DNA from: an uncultured Corynebacterium sp.
Lineage (GTDB): Bacteria > Actinomycetota > Actinomycetes > Mycobacteriales > Mycobacteriaceae
Direction of reading: 5' to 3'
NCBI GenBank assembly: GCA_943914355.1
Contig: CALUBS010000003.1
Location: forward strand, 1 to 64,000
Length of the DNA stretch: 64,000 nt
The notes beneath the pieces were generated by a model that was not told the DNA's origin, ran no database searches, and was given only the letters and a program-made list of their open reading frames with translations. Position 1 is the first letter of the stretch; the number at the start of each line of letters is the position of its first letter. Shown here piece by piece: positions 53,892-63,661 of this stretch. The position numbers and the translations under genes were made by a program.

Positions 53892-55282
53892 TATGCCTCC
53901 TCCTCTTCTTCTTCTTCGCTGTCATGAACGTATTCCTCAATAAGTTCGATGGCCAGGGAGGATGGCACGTGGCGGTCTACGTCATCCACGCGCATGCGAA
54001 TGGAGCGAGTCGGTGCTTCGTCCTGATCCACCCAGTCGTCCGGCTCGGCCTCTAGGTCGATGGTGTGGACCTCGCCTACCTCTGGCAGGGCGCCAGCATG
54101 CGCGATGAGCAGGCCGGCGATGGTTTCAAAATCGCCCTCCGGAAGATCGTGGCCAATGGCGCGCTCGATTTCATCCAGCGGCGTGTCGCCATCCACCAGC
54201 CAGTGGGATTCGTCCTGCTCGGTGATTTCTTCGGTTTCCTCGATATCGTGCTCATCGGTGACATCGCCCAAGATCTCTTCGGCCAAGTCCTCCATGGTGA
54301 CGATGCCGACAAATCCGCCGTACTCATCGATGACGCAGGCCAGCTTTTGTTCCTCGCCGCGCAATTCATCGACGACATCGGGAAGCGGCATAAGCTCCGG
54401 AACCACCAGGGGCTCGCGCATGATGGCGGTGGCGCTGGTGGCGGCAGGGAGATCGGATCCCAGGACATCGAAAAGATGCACTACGCCGATGGGATTGTGC
54501 TCATCATCGATGACGGGGTAGCGAGTGTGGTTTTCAGACATTAATTCGCGCACCTCGCCCAAGGTGGTGCCGGGGTCGATCACGTCCACGCGGGAGCGGG
54601 GGATCATGGCGTGCTCGACGTCGTGCTCTGGAAAGTCGAGCAAACGGTCCAAGACCATATAAGTATCCTCATCCAAAACGCCGGTTTCGTGCGAGGAATC
54701 GACGATGGATTCGAGGTCATCGGCTGTTGCGGAAGAATCGACGTCTTCTACCGGCTCGATGCGAAATAGCTTCAAAATCGCATTGGAAGAGTACTCGAAA
54801 AAGCGGATGAGCCAGCCGAAAATGCGCAGATACCACTGCGTGGACGCGGCCAAGCGCAGCGCCGTTTTCATGGGCGCGGCGATGGTGTAGTTCTTAGGGA
54901 AGAGCTCCGCGAAAAGCATCGTGGCGATGGTGGAAATAAACAGCGCCGCGATGGTGCCGATAGCCACGGATACGCCGGTGGGAATGCCCGCGCCGCCGAG
55001 CAGCACGCCAAGGCCCTGGCCCACCAAGGGCTCTGCCACATAACCAATGAGCAGGCCGGTAATGGTAATGCCGAGCTGCGCACCGGAAAGCATGAAAGAG
55101 GTGCGCTTGGTGATGTCGAGTGCGCGCTGGGCGGATTTATCACCTTCAGCGGCCATGGACCGCAATTGGGTGCGGTCCACAGACATGAATGAAAACTCTT
55201 GCGCCACGAAATAAGCGTTCGCGACGATGATGATTCCGATGACGACAAAGCCAGCCAGGATCATCAAAATAGCCGATAACAT
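53891..55282 (-). CDS. CNNM/CorC (HlyC) family membrane protein, long
   Basis: A 463-residue paralogue of the next gene: DUF21 membrane domain (about 1-195), two CBS domains (about 215-340) and a C-terminal CorC/HlyC domain with an acidic tail of consecutive Glu residues. GAQLGITITGLLIGYVAEPLV and AELFPKNYTIAAP are the family's marks. The ribosome-binding site GGGGAG lies inside a strong leader hairpin, suggesting translational control. Divergent from hemW. Confidence 0.9.
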   Translation of the reverse strand: MLSAILMILAGFVVIGIIIVANAYFVAQEFSFMSVDRTQLRSMAAEGDKSAQRALDITKRTSFMLSGAQLGITITGLLIGYVAEPLVGQGLGVLLGGAGIPTGVSVAIGTIAALFISTIATMLFAELFPKNYTIAAPMKTALRLAASTQWYLRIFGWLIRFFEYSSNAILKLFRIEPVEDVDSSATADDLESIVDSSHETGVLDEDTYMVLDRLLDFPEHDVEHAMIPRSRVDVIDPGTTLGEVRELMSENHTRYPVIDDEHNPIGVVHLFDVLGSDLPAATSATAIMREPLVVPELMPLPDVVDELRGEEQKLACVIDEYGGFVGIVTMEDLAEEILGDVTDEHDIEETEEITEQDESHWLVDGDTPLDEIERAIGHDLPEGDFETIAGLLIAHAGALPEVGEVHTIDLEAEPDDWVDQDEAPTRSIRMRVDDVDRHVPSSLAIELIEEYVHDSEEEEEEEA

Positions 55283-55287
55283 GAGTT

Positions 55288-55315
55288 ACTCCCCACCGCC
55301 TATAAGGTGGCGGGG
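55288..55315 (-). promoter_or_regulatory. Leader hairpin enclosing the ribosome-binding site of the long CorC-like gene
   Basis: On the minus strand CCCCGCCACC (55315-55306) pairs with GGCGGTGGGG (55300-55291) over ten positions, with one G-U and one mismatch and a 5-base loop. The right arm contains GGGG of the GGGGAG ribosome-binding site, which lies 7 bases before the ATG. Confidence 0.6.
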
Positions 55316-55431
55316 ACATCGACTGGGAGGCTCCACTGAAGGTACCTTTCTATACGCGGGAAGTTGGCAATATACTACATGTTTAACACCCATTTCGGCC
55401 ATTTTGTTCCCCGCCTATTAGGGTTTGATTC

Positions 55432-56571
55432 ATGACTGAACCATTCGGGCTGTATATCCACGTTCCCTTTTGCGCCACCCGCTGCGGCTATTGCGATTTC
55501 AATACCTATACCCCCGGCGAGTTGGGCAGCCCGCGCGATCTCACTGGACCGTACCTCGACGCCCTAGACAAGGAGCTGGAGATGGCGGCTGGCCGCGTGG
55601 GGCGCACCGCGGATACGGTTTTCATCGGCGGCGGCACTCCCTCGCTCTTGGGAGGCCAGGGCCTGAGCCGCATCCTGGATACGGTGCGCTCTACTTTTGG
55701 GCTTAGCCCAGGTGCCGAGGTCACCACCGAGTCCAACCCGGAGTCCACCTCGCCGGAGTACTTTGCCGCGCTTGCCGATGCCGGCTTTAACCGCATCAGC
55801 CTCGGCATGCAGTCCGCCTCGCACAGCGTGCTCCAGGTGCTCGAGCGCGCCCACACCCCCGGGCGCGCCTTCGACGCCGCGCGCGAGGCCCGTGCTGCTG
55901 GCTTCCAGCACGTTAACCTCGACATGATTTACGGCACGCCCACCGAAACCGACGATAACGTCCGAGAGACCTTGGACCGCGTGCTCGAGACTGGCGTCGA
56001 CCACGTCAGCGCGTATTCGCTCATCGTAGAAGACGGCACCCGTATGGCCCGCAAGGTGAATAAGGGACTGTTGCCCGCTCCGGATGAAGACGTGCTGGCC
56101 CGGCGCTACGAAATGATTTCCTCCACTCTGGAAGACGCCGGATTCGAGTGGTACGAGGTCTCCAATTGGTCGCTACCCGGCGGCGAATGCGAGCACAACC
56201 GCATTTATTGGGTGGACGGCAACTGGTGGGGCGCAGGTCCCGGTGCGCACTCCCACCTAGGCGACGAGCGTTTTTATAACGTCAAGCACCCCAACCGCTA
56301 TATCCAAACGATAGGAAACGGTGAGCTGGCCATCAAAGACAGTGAAACCCTAACGGAGGCAGATCGCCACATGGAAAAGGTGATGCTCGGCCTGCGCCTG
56401 CGCGAGGGCATCCCAGAATCCTGGCTCGATGCCCACGCAGCCCCTGCGTTGGAGGGCTTCATCGACCGCGGCCTGCTCGAGCGCGCCGGCCAGCGCGTGC
56501 GCGTGACCAAGCGCGGGCGCCTGCTTGCCGATGGCATCGTCTCCGATCTCCTCATCGCCGAAGAGTCCTAG
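55432..56571 (+). CDS. hemW: Radical SAM protein HemW
   Basis: A 379-residue radical-SAM protein related to coproporphyrinogen dehydrogenase but thought to act as a haem chaperone. The cluster motif is C14xxxC18xxC21 in VPFCATRCGYCDF. GGGTPSLL near 65-72 and DMIYGTPTETDDN near 164-176 follow. HemW lacks the extra N-terminal cysteine of true HemN, as here. A TATACT hexamer near 55370 may serve as the -10 box. It lies upstream of hrcA, an order known in corynebacteria. Confidence 0.93.
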   Translation: MTEPFGLYIHVPFCATRCGYCDFNTYTPGELGSPRDLTGPYLDALDKELEMAAGRVGRTADTVFIGGGTPSLLGGQGLSRILDTVRSTFGLSPGAEVTTESNPESTSPEYFAALADAGFNRISLGMQSASHSVLQVLERAHTPGRAFDAAREARAAGFQHVNLDMIYGTPTETDDNVRETLDRVLETGVDHVSAYSLIVEDGTRMARKVNKGLLPAPDEDVLARRYEMISSTLEDAGFEWYEVSNWSLPGGECEHNRIYWVDGNWWGAGPGAHSHLGDERFYNVKHPNRYIQTIGNGELAIKDSETLTEADRHMEKVMLGLRLREGIPESWLDAHAAPALEGFIDRGLLERAGQRVRVTKRGRLLADGIVSDLLIAEES

Positions 56572-56735
56572 CCGCCGTCAGAAAGTTCTTATATTTGCCC
56601 CTGAACCACCAAAACCTCTTATTCGGGCTTATTATTGTTAGACTTTTAAGGTTGGCACTGGATTTACGCTGTATTTATAGAGAGACGTCGGTACATCGAC
56701 TTAAACTAACCCGCAGAGAATAGGAGCGTTGAGAA

Positions 56736-57776
56736 GTGTCCACCTCAACTGATGCCCGCCGCAAGGAGGTCCTGCGGGCCATCGTTGCGGATTACATTGC
56801 CTCCCAGGAACCCGTGGGATCCAAAACGCTGGTGGAGCGCTACCGGCTGGGCGTTTCTTCCGCGACCATCCGCAATGACATGGCCGTGCTGGAATCGCAG
56901 GGGCTGATTTCGCAGCAGCATGCCAGTTCCGGGCGCGTTCCCACGCAGCAGGGCTACCGGCAGTTCGTTGATTCTCTCCACGAGGTTAAGCCGCTTTCTA
57001 CCCCGGAGCGCAAAGCGATGCTGAACTTCCTGGAAGGCGGGGTAGACCTCGAAGATGTGCTTCGCCGCTCCGTGCAGCTTTTGGCCCAGGTCACGGAGCA
57101 GGCGGCCGTGGTGCAGCTGCCCAATTTGAAGGTCTCACGCGTCAAGCACTGCGAGGTGGTCACGCTATCTCCGGTGCGGGTGCTGCTCGTGCTGATTACG
57201 GATAATGGCCGCGTGGATCAACGAAACGTGGAACTGGATGAGGTCATTGACCAAGACCAGACATATCGCCTGCGGGACATCGTCAATAATGCGCTGGTGG
57301 GCAAAACGCTTACTGATGCTTCCGTGGAACTCGCCCACCTCGTCGATGACGCTCCTCTAGATATCCGCCACCACGTACTCAAGGTGGCGACCACGCTCAT
57401 TGAAACCTTGGTGGAACAACCTTCTGATCGCCTGATTATGGCGGGGACCTCCAACCTCACCCGCGTCGCCCGCGAATTCCCAGAAGGCCTGCCCAAAATT
57501 ATCGAGGCTTTAGAAGAACAGGTCGTCGTCCTGAAATTGTTGGCGCGGGTGCCGGATCTGGGCAATGTTTCCGTGGTGATTGGAGACGAAAACGAAGAGG
57601 ATCAACTGCGTGATGCCTCCGTCGTGGCCGCCGGCTATGGCTTTGGAACCGGGGGACAGGTGGCGACGCTGGGCGGCCTCGGCGTGGTGGGTCCGACGTT
57701 TATGGACTATTCGGGAACAATCTCTAAGGTCTCTGCTGTTGCACAATACGTAAGCGAAATTTTGGCCGGCGAGTAG
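56736..57776 (+). CDS. hrcA: Heat-inducible transcription repressor HrcA
   Basis: Represses chaperonin genes at CIRCE sites (TTAGCACTC-N9-GAGTGCTAA). The 346-residue protein has an N-terminal winged helix ([24 protein letters not shown], a span near 36-59), a GAF-like middle and a C-terminal helical region with [23 protein letters not shown]. No CIRCE element is visible in this window, so its targets (groES, groEL) must lie elsewhere. The start is GTG at 56736 after GGAGCG. dnaJ follows after 80 bp. Confidence 0.95.
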   Translation: MSTSTDARRKEVLRAIVADYIASQEPVGSKTLVERYRLGVSSATIRNDMAVLESQGLISQQHASSGRVPTQQGYRQFVDSLHEVKPLSTPERKAMLNFLEGGVDLEDVLRRSVQLLAQVTEQAAVVQLPNLKVSRVKHCEVVTLSPVRVLLVLITDNGRVDQRNVELDEVIDQDQTYRLRDIVNNALVGKTLTDASVELAHLVDDAPLDIRHHVLKVATTLIETLVEQPSDRLIMAGTSNLTRVAREFPEGLPKIIEALEEQVVVLKLLARVPDLGNVSVVIGDENEEDQLRDASVVAAGYGFGTGGQVATLGGLGVVGPTFMDYSGTISKVSAVAQYVSEILAGE

Positions 57777-57856
57777 TGCGGGTAGACTAGCCGGTCGCTA
57801 CATAAATTTTTTCAAGGTAATACCAACAAGACGATCGAGAAGGAATATCTCTAACA

Positions 57857-59014
57857 GTGGCTCGTGACTATTACGGCATCCTCGGTGTTGATAAGGACGC
57901 AACGGACCAGGAAATTAAGAAGGCGTACCGCAAGCTGGCCCGCAAGTATCACCCGGATGTGAACCCGGATGATGAGGCAGCGGCGGAGAAATTTCGTGAG
58001 GCCTCGGTAGCCCAAGAAGTTTTGCTGGATCCGCAAAAGCGCCAGATCGTCGATATGGGCGGCGATCCCATGGAGCAAGGCGGCGGTGGCGGCGCCGGTG
58101 CCGGCGGATTTAGCGGCTTCGGCGGCGGAGGCTTAGGCGATATCTTCGCCGAGTTCTTCGGCGGTGGCGCCGGCGGCGGATCCCGCGGACCTAAGTCGCG
58201 CGTGCAGCCTGGCAACGACGCCCTCCTGCGCACCCGCATTAGCCTGGAAGAGGCCTATACCGGTCTAAAGAAGAAGGTTACCGTTGATACCGCGGTGCTG
58301 TGCGATTCCTGCGGCGGCACCGGCTCGAACTCCAAGTCCAAGCCTGTTACCTGCGATAACTGCAATGGCATGGGTGAAATCCAGGAGATGCAGCGCAGCT
58401 TCTTGGGCAACGTGATGACCAGCCGCCCGTGCCCGAAGTGCCAGGGCTTTGGCGAAATCATTGAGGACCCCTGCAACCAGTGCGCCGGCGATGGCCGCGT
58501 GAAAAAGCGTCGCGATCTTACGGTCTCTATCCCGGCCGGCATTAACGATGGCATGCGCATCCGCATGGCGTCCCAGGGCGAGGTCGGCCACGGCGGCGGA
58601 CCCGCAGGTGACCTTTACGTGGAGGTACACACCCAAGAACACGAGGTTTTCCAGCGCAATGCGGATGACCTGAACGTCACCGTGCACGTGCCGATGATCG
58701 ATGCTGCGCTGGGCACCAACTTCACCATCGATCAACTCAATGGCGAAGAGCTCACCATCGATATCGAGCCGGGCACCCAGCCAGGCGAGTCCATCAAGGT
58801 CGAAGGCGCGGGCATGCCACGCCTGCGCACCGATGGCTACGGCAGCCTGTTTGCCCACGTGGACGTGGTCGTTCCCAAGGACTTGGACCGCAAGAGCCGC
58901 GAGGCGCTGGAAAAGATCCGCAATACCCGCGATGAGGGCGCCCGTGTGCGCACCGCCAGCGACGGGCAGGAAGACTCCTTCTTTACCCGCCTGCGCGATA
59001 AGTTCCGCCGCTAA
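57857..59014 (+). CDS. dnaJ: Chaperone DnaJ (second copy type)
   Basis: Type I J-protein, 385 residues. The J domain covers 1-70 with HPD in KYHPDVNP, then a Gly/Phe-rich region (75-110), then four CxxCxGxG zinc motifs near 150-215 ([32 protein letters not shown]) and the C-terminal substrate domains. It stimulates DnaK. Placement after hrcA, away from dnaK-grpE, marks it as the DnaJ2 type. The start is GTG at 57857. The stop overlaps the rsmE start by one base. Confidence 0.95.
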   Translation: MARDYYGILGVDKDATDQEIKKAYRKLARKYHPDVNPDDEAAAEKFREASVAQEVLLDPQKRQIVDMGGDPMEQGGGGGAGAGGFSGFGGGGLGDIFAEFFGGGAGGGSRGPKSRVQPGNDALLRTRISLEEAYTGLKKKVTVDTAVLCDSCGGTGSNSKSKPVTCDNCNGMGEIQEMQRSFLGNVMTSRPCPKCQGFGEIIEDPCNQCAGDGRVKKRRDLTVSIPAGINDGMRIRMASQGEVGHGGGPAGDLYVEVHTQEHEVFQRNADDLNVTVHVPMIDAALGTNFTIDQLNGEELTIDIEPGTQPGESIKVEGAGMPRLRTDGYGSLFAHVDVVVPKDLDRKSREALEKIRNTRDEGARVRTASDGQEDSFFTRLRDKFRR

Positions 59015-59757
59015 TGTCGCTGCCCGTCTTCATCCACCCGGATCTCTCCGCCGCCGAGGCCGGAGACAGCATCACGCTGTCGGGGCCCGAGGCGCGCCAT
59101 GCCGTGACGGTCAAGCGGATGCAACAGGGGGAGAAGCTAGCGCTTATCGATGGCACCGGTATCCGCCTCACCCTCTCCGTCACCGAGACCTCTGGCAAGG
59201 ACCGCTTAGCCGGCACCGTCGAGTCCGTTACCCACATCCCCGAGCCAAATCCGCGGGTAACGGTGGTGCAGGCGATCCCTAAATCCGAGCGCGCTGAGCT
59301 GGCCGTTGACCTGGCTACCCAAGCTGGGGCGGATGAGATCATCGCCTGGCAGGCGGATCGCTGCGTGGCTAAGTGGGATGGGAAGAAGGCTCCGAAGGCC
59401 GTCGCCAAATGGCAGGCCGCCGCTGAAGCAGCCGCAAAGCAATCCCGGCGAGACCGCATCCCGCAGGTTCGCGGTCCGCTGACCACCCGCCAACTGGTTG
59501 CGGAACTGGCAGAGCGCGCAGAATCCGCGAGCGTGCTAGTCCTGCACGAGGAAGCCACCGAATCCATCCGCGAGGTGGACCTGCGCGGCGAGGTCTTCCT
59601 CTTGGTCGGCCCCGAGGGCGGCATCGGGGAAAAAGAGCTGACAACACTGTGCGAGGCCGGGGCCGTTCCCATCAAATTGGGCCCAGAGGTTTTGCGCACC
59701 GCCAGCGCGGCGATGGTGGCTTTGGCGGCTATCGGCATGCGGACTGAGCGCTGGTAG
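59014..59757 (+). CDS. rsmE: 16S rRNA m3U1498 methyltransferase
   Basis: SPOUT-class enzyme of 247 residues that methylates U1498 of 16S rRNA. An N-terminal PUA-like domain (1-75, LSGPEARHAVTVKRMQQGEKL) precedes the knotted domain with QAIPKSERAELAVDLATQAGADEI, VGPEGGIGEKEL near 192-203 and LGPEVLRTASAAMVALA. The start codon shares one base with the dnaJ stop. phoH follows after 10 bp. Confidence 0.94.
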   Translation: MSLPVFIHPDLSAAEAGDSITLSGPEARHAVTVKRMQQGEKLALIDGTGIRLTLSVTETSGKDRLAGTVESVTHIPEPNPRVTVVQAIPKSERAELAVDLATQAGADEIIAWQADRCVAKWDGKKAPKAVAKWQAAAEAAAKQSRRDRIPQVRGPLTTRQLVAELAERAESASVLVLHEEATESIREVDLRGEVFLLVGPEGGIGEKELTTLCEAGAVPIKLGPEVLRTASAAMVALAAIGMRTERW

Positions 59758-59767
59758 CCTATTAGAC

Positions 59768-60745
59768 GTGCCTATCATCACCAAGAAATGTGAGATCGAT
59801 TCCGCGTATGTCAGCAGCGTATTGGGCAGCGCGGACGATAACCTCCGCGTGCTCAATGACCGCCTCGATGCGGACCTTTTTGCCCGGGGCAATATTGTCA
59901 CCGTCACCGGCCCCGATTACGAGGTAGCCCGCGCGGCGAAGATCCTCGATGAGCTCGAGGCCATCGCCAGGCGCGGCCATGCTGTATCCACCGATACGGT
60001 CAAGCACACCATGGACATGGTGGCCGTGGAGGCGCCGCAGTCGGTAGCGGCGGCGATGGCGGCGGACATCGTCAAGCGCCGCGGCAAGTCGATCCGTCCC
60101 AAGACGGTGGGGCAATCCGAATATGTGCAGGCCATCGACAATAATACGGTGGTCTTTGGCATTGGCCCGGCCGGTTCAGGAAAGACCTATCTGGCGGTGG
60201 CGAAGGCCGTGCAGGCCCTGCAAAATAAACAGGTCTCGCGCATTATTCTTACCCGTCCGGCGGTTGAGGCGGGCGAAAACCTGGGCTTTTTGCCGGGTAC
60301 GCTCAATGACAAGATTGACCCGTATCTGCGCCCGCTTTATGACGCGCTGCGAGACATGCTCGATCCAGAGATGATCCCCAAGCTTATGGATGCCGGCATC
60401 ATCGAGGTCGCCCCGCTGGCGTATATGCGCGGGCGCACGCTCAATGATGCATTTGTCATCCTTGATGAGGCGCAAAACACCACGCCGGCGCAAATGAAGA
60501 TGTTTTTGACCCGTCTGGGCTTTGGTTCCACCATCGTGGTCACCGGCGATATCTCCCAGGTGGATCTCCCGCGCGGCCAGATTTCCGGTCTGCGTATCGT
60601 GCGGCGGATCCTCAATAACGTGGATGATATCCACTTTGCGGATCTCAGCGCCCAAGACGTGGTGCGTCACCAGCTGGTGGGCCGCATCGTGGATGCTTAT
60701 GATTCCTTTGATAATAAAAAGGCTGCGGAATACGAAGGGGAATAA
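59768..60745 (+). CDS. phoH: PhoH family ATPase
   Basis: Cytoplasmic P-loop ATPase of 325 residues linked to RNA metabolism and always near ybeY. Walker A GPAGSGKTYLAV is near 138-149, Walker B FVILDEAQNTTPAQMKMFLTRLG near 232-254, followed by VVTGDISQVDLP. The N-terminal KH-like part is intact. The start is GTG at 59768. ybeY starts on the base after the stop codon. Confidence 0.94.
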   Translation: MPIITKKCEIDSAYVSSVLGSADDNLRVLNDRLDADLFARGNIVTVTGPDYEVARAAKILDELEAIARRGHAVSTDTVKHTMDMVAVEAPQSVAAAMAADIVKRRGKSIRPKTVGQSEYVQAIDNNTVVFGIGPAGSGKTYLAVAKAVQALQNKQVSRIILTRPAVEAGENLGFLPGTLNDKIDPYLRPLYDALRDMLDPEMIPKLMDAGIIEVAPLAYMRGRTLNDAFVILDEAQNTTPAQMKMFLTRLGFGSTIVVTGDISQVDLPRGQISGLRIVRRILNNVDDIHFADLSAQDVVRHQLVGRIVDAYDSFDNKKAAEYEGE

Positions 60746-61366
60746 GTGAGTATCGAATTTCTCAATGAGTCGGGTTTTGATGGCGTCAACGAGGAGATGC
60801 TGATCGATGTCGCCTCCTATGCCTTCGGCGCCATGGATATCAACCCCGATGCGGAATGCACCATTACCTGCGTGGACCTGAAATCCATCGAGGATCTGCA
60901 CATCCGTTGGATGGACTTGGAAGGCCCTACCGATGTGATGAGTTTTCCCATGGATGAGCTCACCCCCGGCGCCACTTCTGGTGGCGGGCGCCCCGATGCC
61001 GCCGATCCGGGACCTGCCATGCTTGGCGATATCGTATTGTGCCCCGAGTTTGCCCTCCGCCAGGCCGATGCCGCCGGGCATTCGCTCGGGCACGAGCTCG
61101 CGCTATTGACGGTGCACGGCTGCCTGCACTTGCTGGGCTACGATCACGCCACCGCGGCGGAGGAAAAGGAAATGTTTGCCCGGCAGAATGAGCTGCTGGC
61201 GGATTGGTACGATGACCTCGCCGCTCGCGGGAAAAGCTACCAGCCAAAGCCCTCGGGCCCGAAGGCCTTTCCGGATGCCGCCGAGCGAGCCCGCCTCGAT
61301 GAACAGGTACCCGGCGGCGGAATTCCGGCCATCGGGGAGCCACGGGACGAGGAACCCCACGAATAA
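60746..61366 (+). CDS. ybeY: Endoribonuclease YbeY
   Basis: Zinc-dependent single-strand RNase for 16S rRNA 3'-end maturation and ribosome quality control. The metal-binding motif [11 protein letters not shown] is near 129-139. A C-terminal tail of about 45 residues ([15 protein letters not shown]) extends beyond the usual 155-residue domain; similar tails occur in some actinobacteria. The start is GTG at 60746, immediately after the phoH stop. The corC-era genes that often follow ybeY are not here. Confidence 0.93.
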   Translation: MSIEFLNESGFDGVNEEMLIDVASYAFGAMDINPDAECTITCVDLKSIEDLHIRWMDLEGPTDVMSFPMDELTPGATSGGGRPDAADPGPAMLGDIVLCPEFALRQADAAGHSLGHELALLTVHGCLHLLGYDHATAAEEKEMFARQNELLADWYDDLAARGKSYQPKPSGPKAFPDAAERARLDEQVPGGGIPAIGEPRDEEPHE

Positions 61367-61417
61367 TTTCGCCCCTTCCTTTGTCTCTGTGCACAGTCAG
61401 TAGCACAATGGATAGCT

Positions 61418-62265
61418 ATGACTATCCTTTCCATTCAGTCTCACGTCACCTACGGCCACGTGGGAAATTCCGCGGCCGTATTTCCCCTCCAGCGCGCCGG
61501 CCACGAAGTGTGGCCCGTGCACACGGTGAACTTCTCCAACCACACCGGATACGGTGACTGGGGCGGACCGATGATTCCGGCTAGTGATGTCACGTCGATC
61601 ATCGATGGCATCGAAAAGCGCGGTGCTTTTGAAAATATCGACGCCATCCTTTCCGGCTACCAAGGCGGCTCCGATATTGCCGATGCCATCGTGGACACCG
61701 TCCGCCGCATCAAGGCCGTCAACCCCAAGGCGCTCTATGCTTGCGACCCCGTGATGGGTAATGCGAAGTCGGGCTGCTTCGTTTCCGATGACATTCCGCC
61801 ACTGCTGCGTGACCGCGTGGTGCCCGTGGCCGATATCATCACCCCGAACCAATTTGAGCTGGGCTATCTGACCGATACCGAGGTCAGCACCTTGGACGAG
61901 ACCTTGGCGGCGGTGAAGAAGGCGCAGGAAATGGGGCCGAAGACGGTATTGGTTACCTCGTAAAGCGCCCGGAAACCCCTGCAGATCAGATCGAGATGCT
62001 GGCCGTTGATGGTGAGCGCGCTTTCTTGCTCTCGACCCCGCTGTTGCCGGTTAAGCGTAACGGCTCTGGTGACGTGACCGCGGCGCTGTTTACTGGCCAC
62101 TACGTTGAAACCCATGACGTTAAAGAGGCGCTGCGCCGCACCGCATCTTCTGTCTACGAGCTTCTGCGTACGACGTATGAAGCGGAATCCACCGAGCTGC
62201 AGCTCATTCAGGCCCAGGATGCTTTTGCTCACCCGAGCATGCAATTCCAAGCGGAGGAGCTCTAA
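61418..62265 (+). pseudogene. pdxY: Pyridoxal kinase gene broken by a one-base deletion
   Basis: Pyridoxal kinase phosphorylates vitamin B6 vitamers. The first frame (61418-61963, 181 residues) opens ILSIQSHVTYGHVGNSAAVFPL, as in PdxY, and stops after KTVLVTS. The rest continues in another frame as VKRPETPADQIEMLAVDGERAF and KRNGSGDVTAALF, ending at 62265. Adding one G at 61960/61961, making TCG-GTA-AAG from TCG-TAA, restores a 283-residue protein of normal length. Coding character is undamaged on both sides, so the break is recent or a sequencing error. Without the second part, the catalytic GxGD (GSGD) is lost. Confidence 0.88.
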
Positions 62266-62391
62266 GGCTGCCCCAAGAGGGGATGCGGTCTGTAATTCGA
62301 GACAAGCACGTCGCTTTTCTGGTGAATACGTGAGGTTCGTCATATAGAGTGATAGGTGTAACTTAATCAACGACGTGATTGGAGTCCCGTC

Positions 62392-63411
62392 TTGTCCAGC
62401 ACCGGAAGCATCAGCGCATCCCCCGACGGCCTGTTGATGGCCCTTATCCAATACCCAGTTCCCGTAGTCAATACCCCAGAAGACGTTCAAGCAAACGTCG
62501 ATGAAATCTGCCGCATGGTTGCCTCGACCAAGGCTGGCTACCCAGACCTGGATCTCATCGTCTTTCCGGAATACTCCTCTTCGGGGTTGAATACCAAGAT
62601 TTGGTCCTACGATGAATTCCTCATCGGGCTCGATGACCCCAAGGTGGACCAGTACAAGCAGGCTTGTAAGGATAACGACGTCTGGGGCGTCTTCTCCATC
62701 ATGGAACCCAACCATGAGGAAGGAAAGCCCCCGTTCAACACGGCGATTATCATCAACTCCGACGGCGAGATTGTACTGCACTACCGCAAGCTGCAGCCAT
62801 GGACCCCCATCGAGCCGTGGTACCCAGGTGACCTGGGCATGCCGGTGTGCGATGGCCCCAAGGGCTCCAAGCTTGCAGTCAATATCTGCCACGATGGCAT
62901 GTTCCCAGAGCTCGCCCGCGAAGCGGCGTATAAGGGTGCCAATGTCTACATCCGCATCTCGGGTTATTCCACTCAGACCCAAGACCAGTGGATCATGACC
63001 AACAAGACCAACGCCTTCCAGAACCTGATGTATACGGCATCGGTGAACTTGGCGGGCTATGACCAGGTCTTCTACTACTTCGGTGAAGGAAATGTCTGCA
63101 ACTACGACGGCCACATGATTTCTGAGGGTCACCGCAACCCGGGCGAAATCGTCACCGCAGAGGTATTCCCAGCGTTGGCTGATAAGGCGCGCATCAACTG
63201 GGGCCTAGAAAACAACATCTTCAACTTGGGCAACCGCGGCTATGTCGGTTACCCAGGCGGAAAGACCGAAAACTACCTCACCTGGGTCGAAGACCTTGCC
63301 AAGGGCGAGTACAAACTGCCGTGGTCTGACGATGTTCGCATCAAGGATGGTTGGAAGTACTACCCGGACGGACCGCAGCTTGGTCCGCTCCCGGATGAAT
63401 TCAAGAAATAG
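62392..63411 (+). CDS. Formamidase-type aliphatic amidase (nitrilase superfamily)
   Basis: Cytoplasmic amidase of 339 residues that releases ammonia from formamide or short amides. The triad is visible: Glu61 in VFPEYSSSG, Lys134 in YRKLQPW and Cys167 in [10 protein letters not shown]. Length and the [19 protein letters not shown] stretch near the end match AmiF/formamidase, including the acyl lid region. The start is a TTG at 62392 with GGAG about 8 bp ahead; no ATG gives the right length. A hairpin follows the stop. Confidence 0.9.
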   Translation: MSSTGSISASPDGLLMALIQYPVPVVNTPEDVQANVDEICRMVASTKAGYPDLDLIVFPEYSSSGLNTKIWSYDEFLIGLDDPKVDQYKQACKDNDVWGVFSIMEPNHEEGKPPFNTAIIINSDGEIVLHYRKLQPWTPIEPWYPGDLGMPVCDGPKGSKLAVNICHDGMFPELAREAAYKGANVYIRISGYSTQTQDQWIMTNKTNAFQNLMYTASVNLAGYDQVFYYFGEGNVCNYDGHMISEGHRNPGEIVTAEVFPALADKARINWGLENNIFNLGNRGYVGYPGGKTENYLTWVEDLAKGEYKLPWSDDVRIKDGWKYYPDGPQLGPLPDEFKK

Positions 63412-63437
63412 GCGACTGGCTAGTTCTCTTAGCTACT

Positions 63438-63480
63438 GAAGGCCCCGCATCCTCGTTTATTTTGAGGGAGCGGGGCCTTC
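63438..63480. terminator. Terminator hairpin between amidase and right-end gene
   Basis: GAAGGCCCCGC (63438-63448) pairs perfectly with GCGGGGCCTTC (63470-63480), extended inside by TCCTC/GAGGG. No T-run follows on either strand. It lies between converging genes. A further 8-bp dyad, GTTGACCT/AGGTCAAC, is at 63489-63519. Confidence 0.65.
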
Positions 63481-63661
63481 GGGCTGGTGTTGACCTGATA
63501 GCAACATCAAAAGGTCAACGTCCTCAGGTATATCTGAGCGCGATTTGCTACATTTCAGGCGCGAATATGCTCAGTTATTGCAGTGGACCTATAGCATCTG
63601 CGAAAAGGATGGCGCGGTACAGCTTCGTGGCTCCGCTCTAGAGGTCTTCCCCTTGTGATTC

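Noticed and set aside
55291..55315. Classical manganese (yybP-ykoY) riboswitch before the CorC gene
   Set aside because: GGGGAGTAA recalls one conserved stretch of that riboswitch, but it coincides with the ribosome-binding site, and the remaining helices and second conserved loop are absent.
56572..56735. CIRCE element upstream of hrcA
   Set aside because: A TTGGCACTGG stretch is present, but the inverted second half (GAGTGCTAA) is missing.
61418..62265. Programmed ribosomal frameshifting in pdxY
   Set aside because: No slippery sequence or downstream structure is visible at the junction, and pyridoxal kinases are not known to use frameshifting; a deletion or sequencing error is simpler.
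61864..63132. A 422-codon antisense frame across pdxY and the amidase
   Set aside because: It covers two recognisable plus-strand genes, and its product has no family features.
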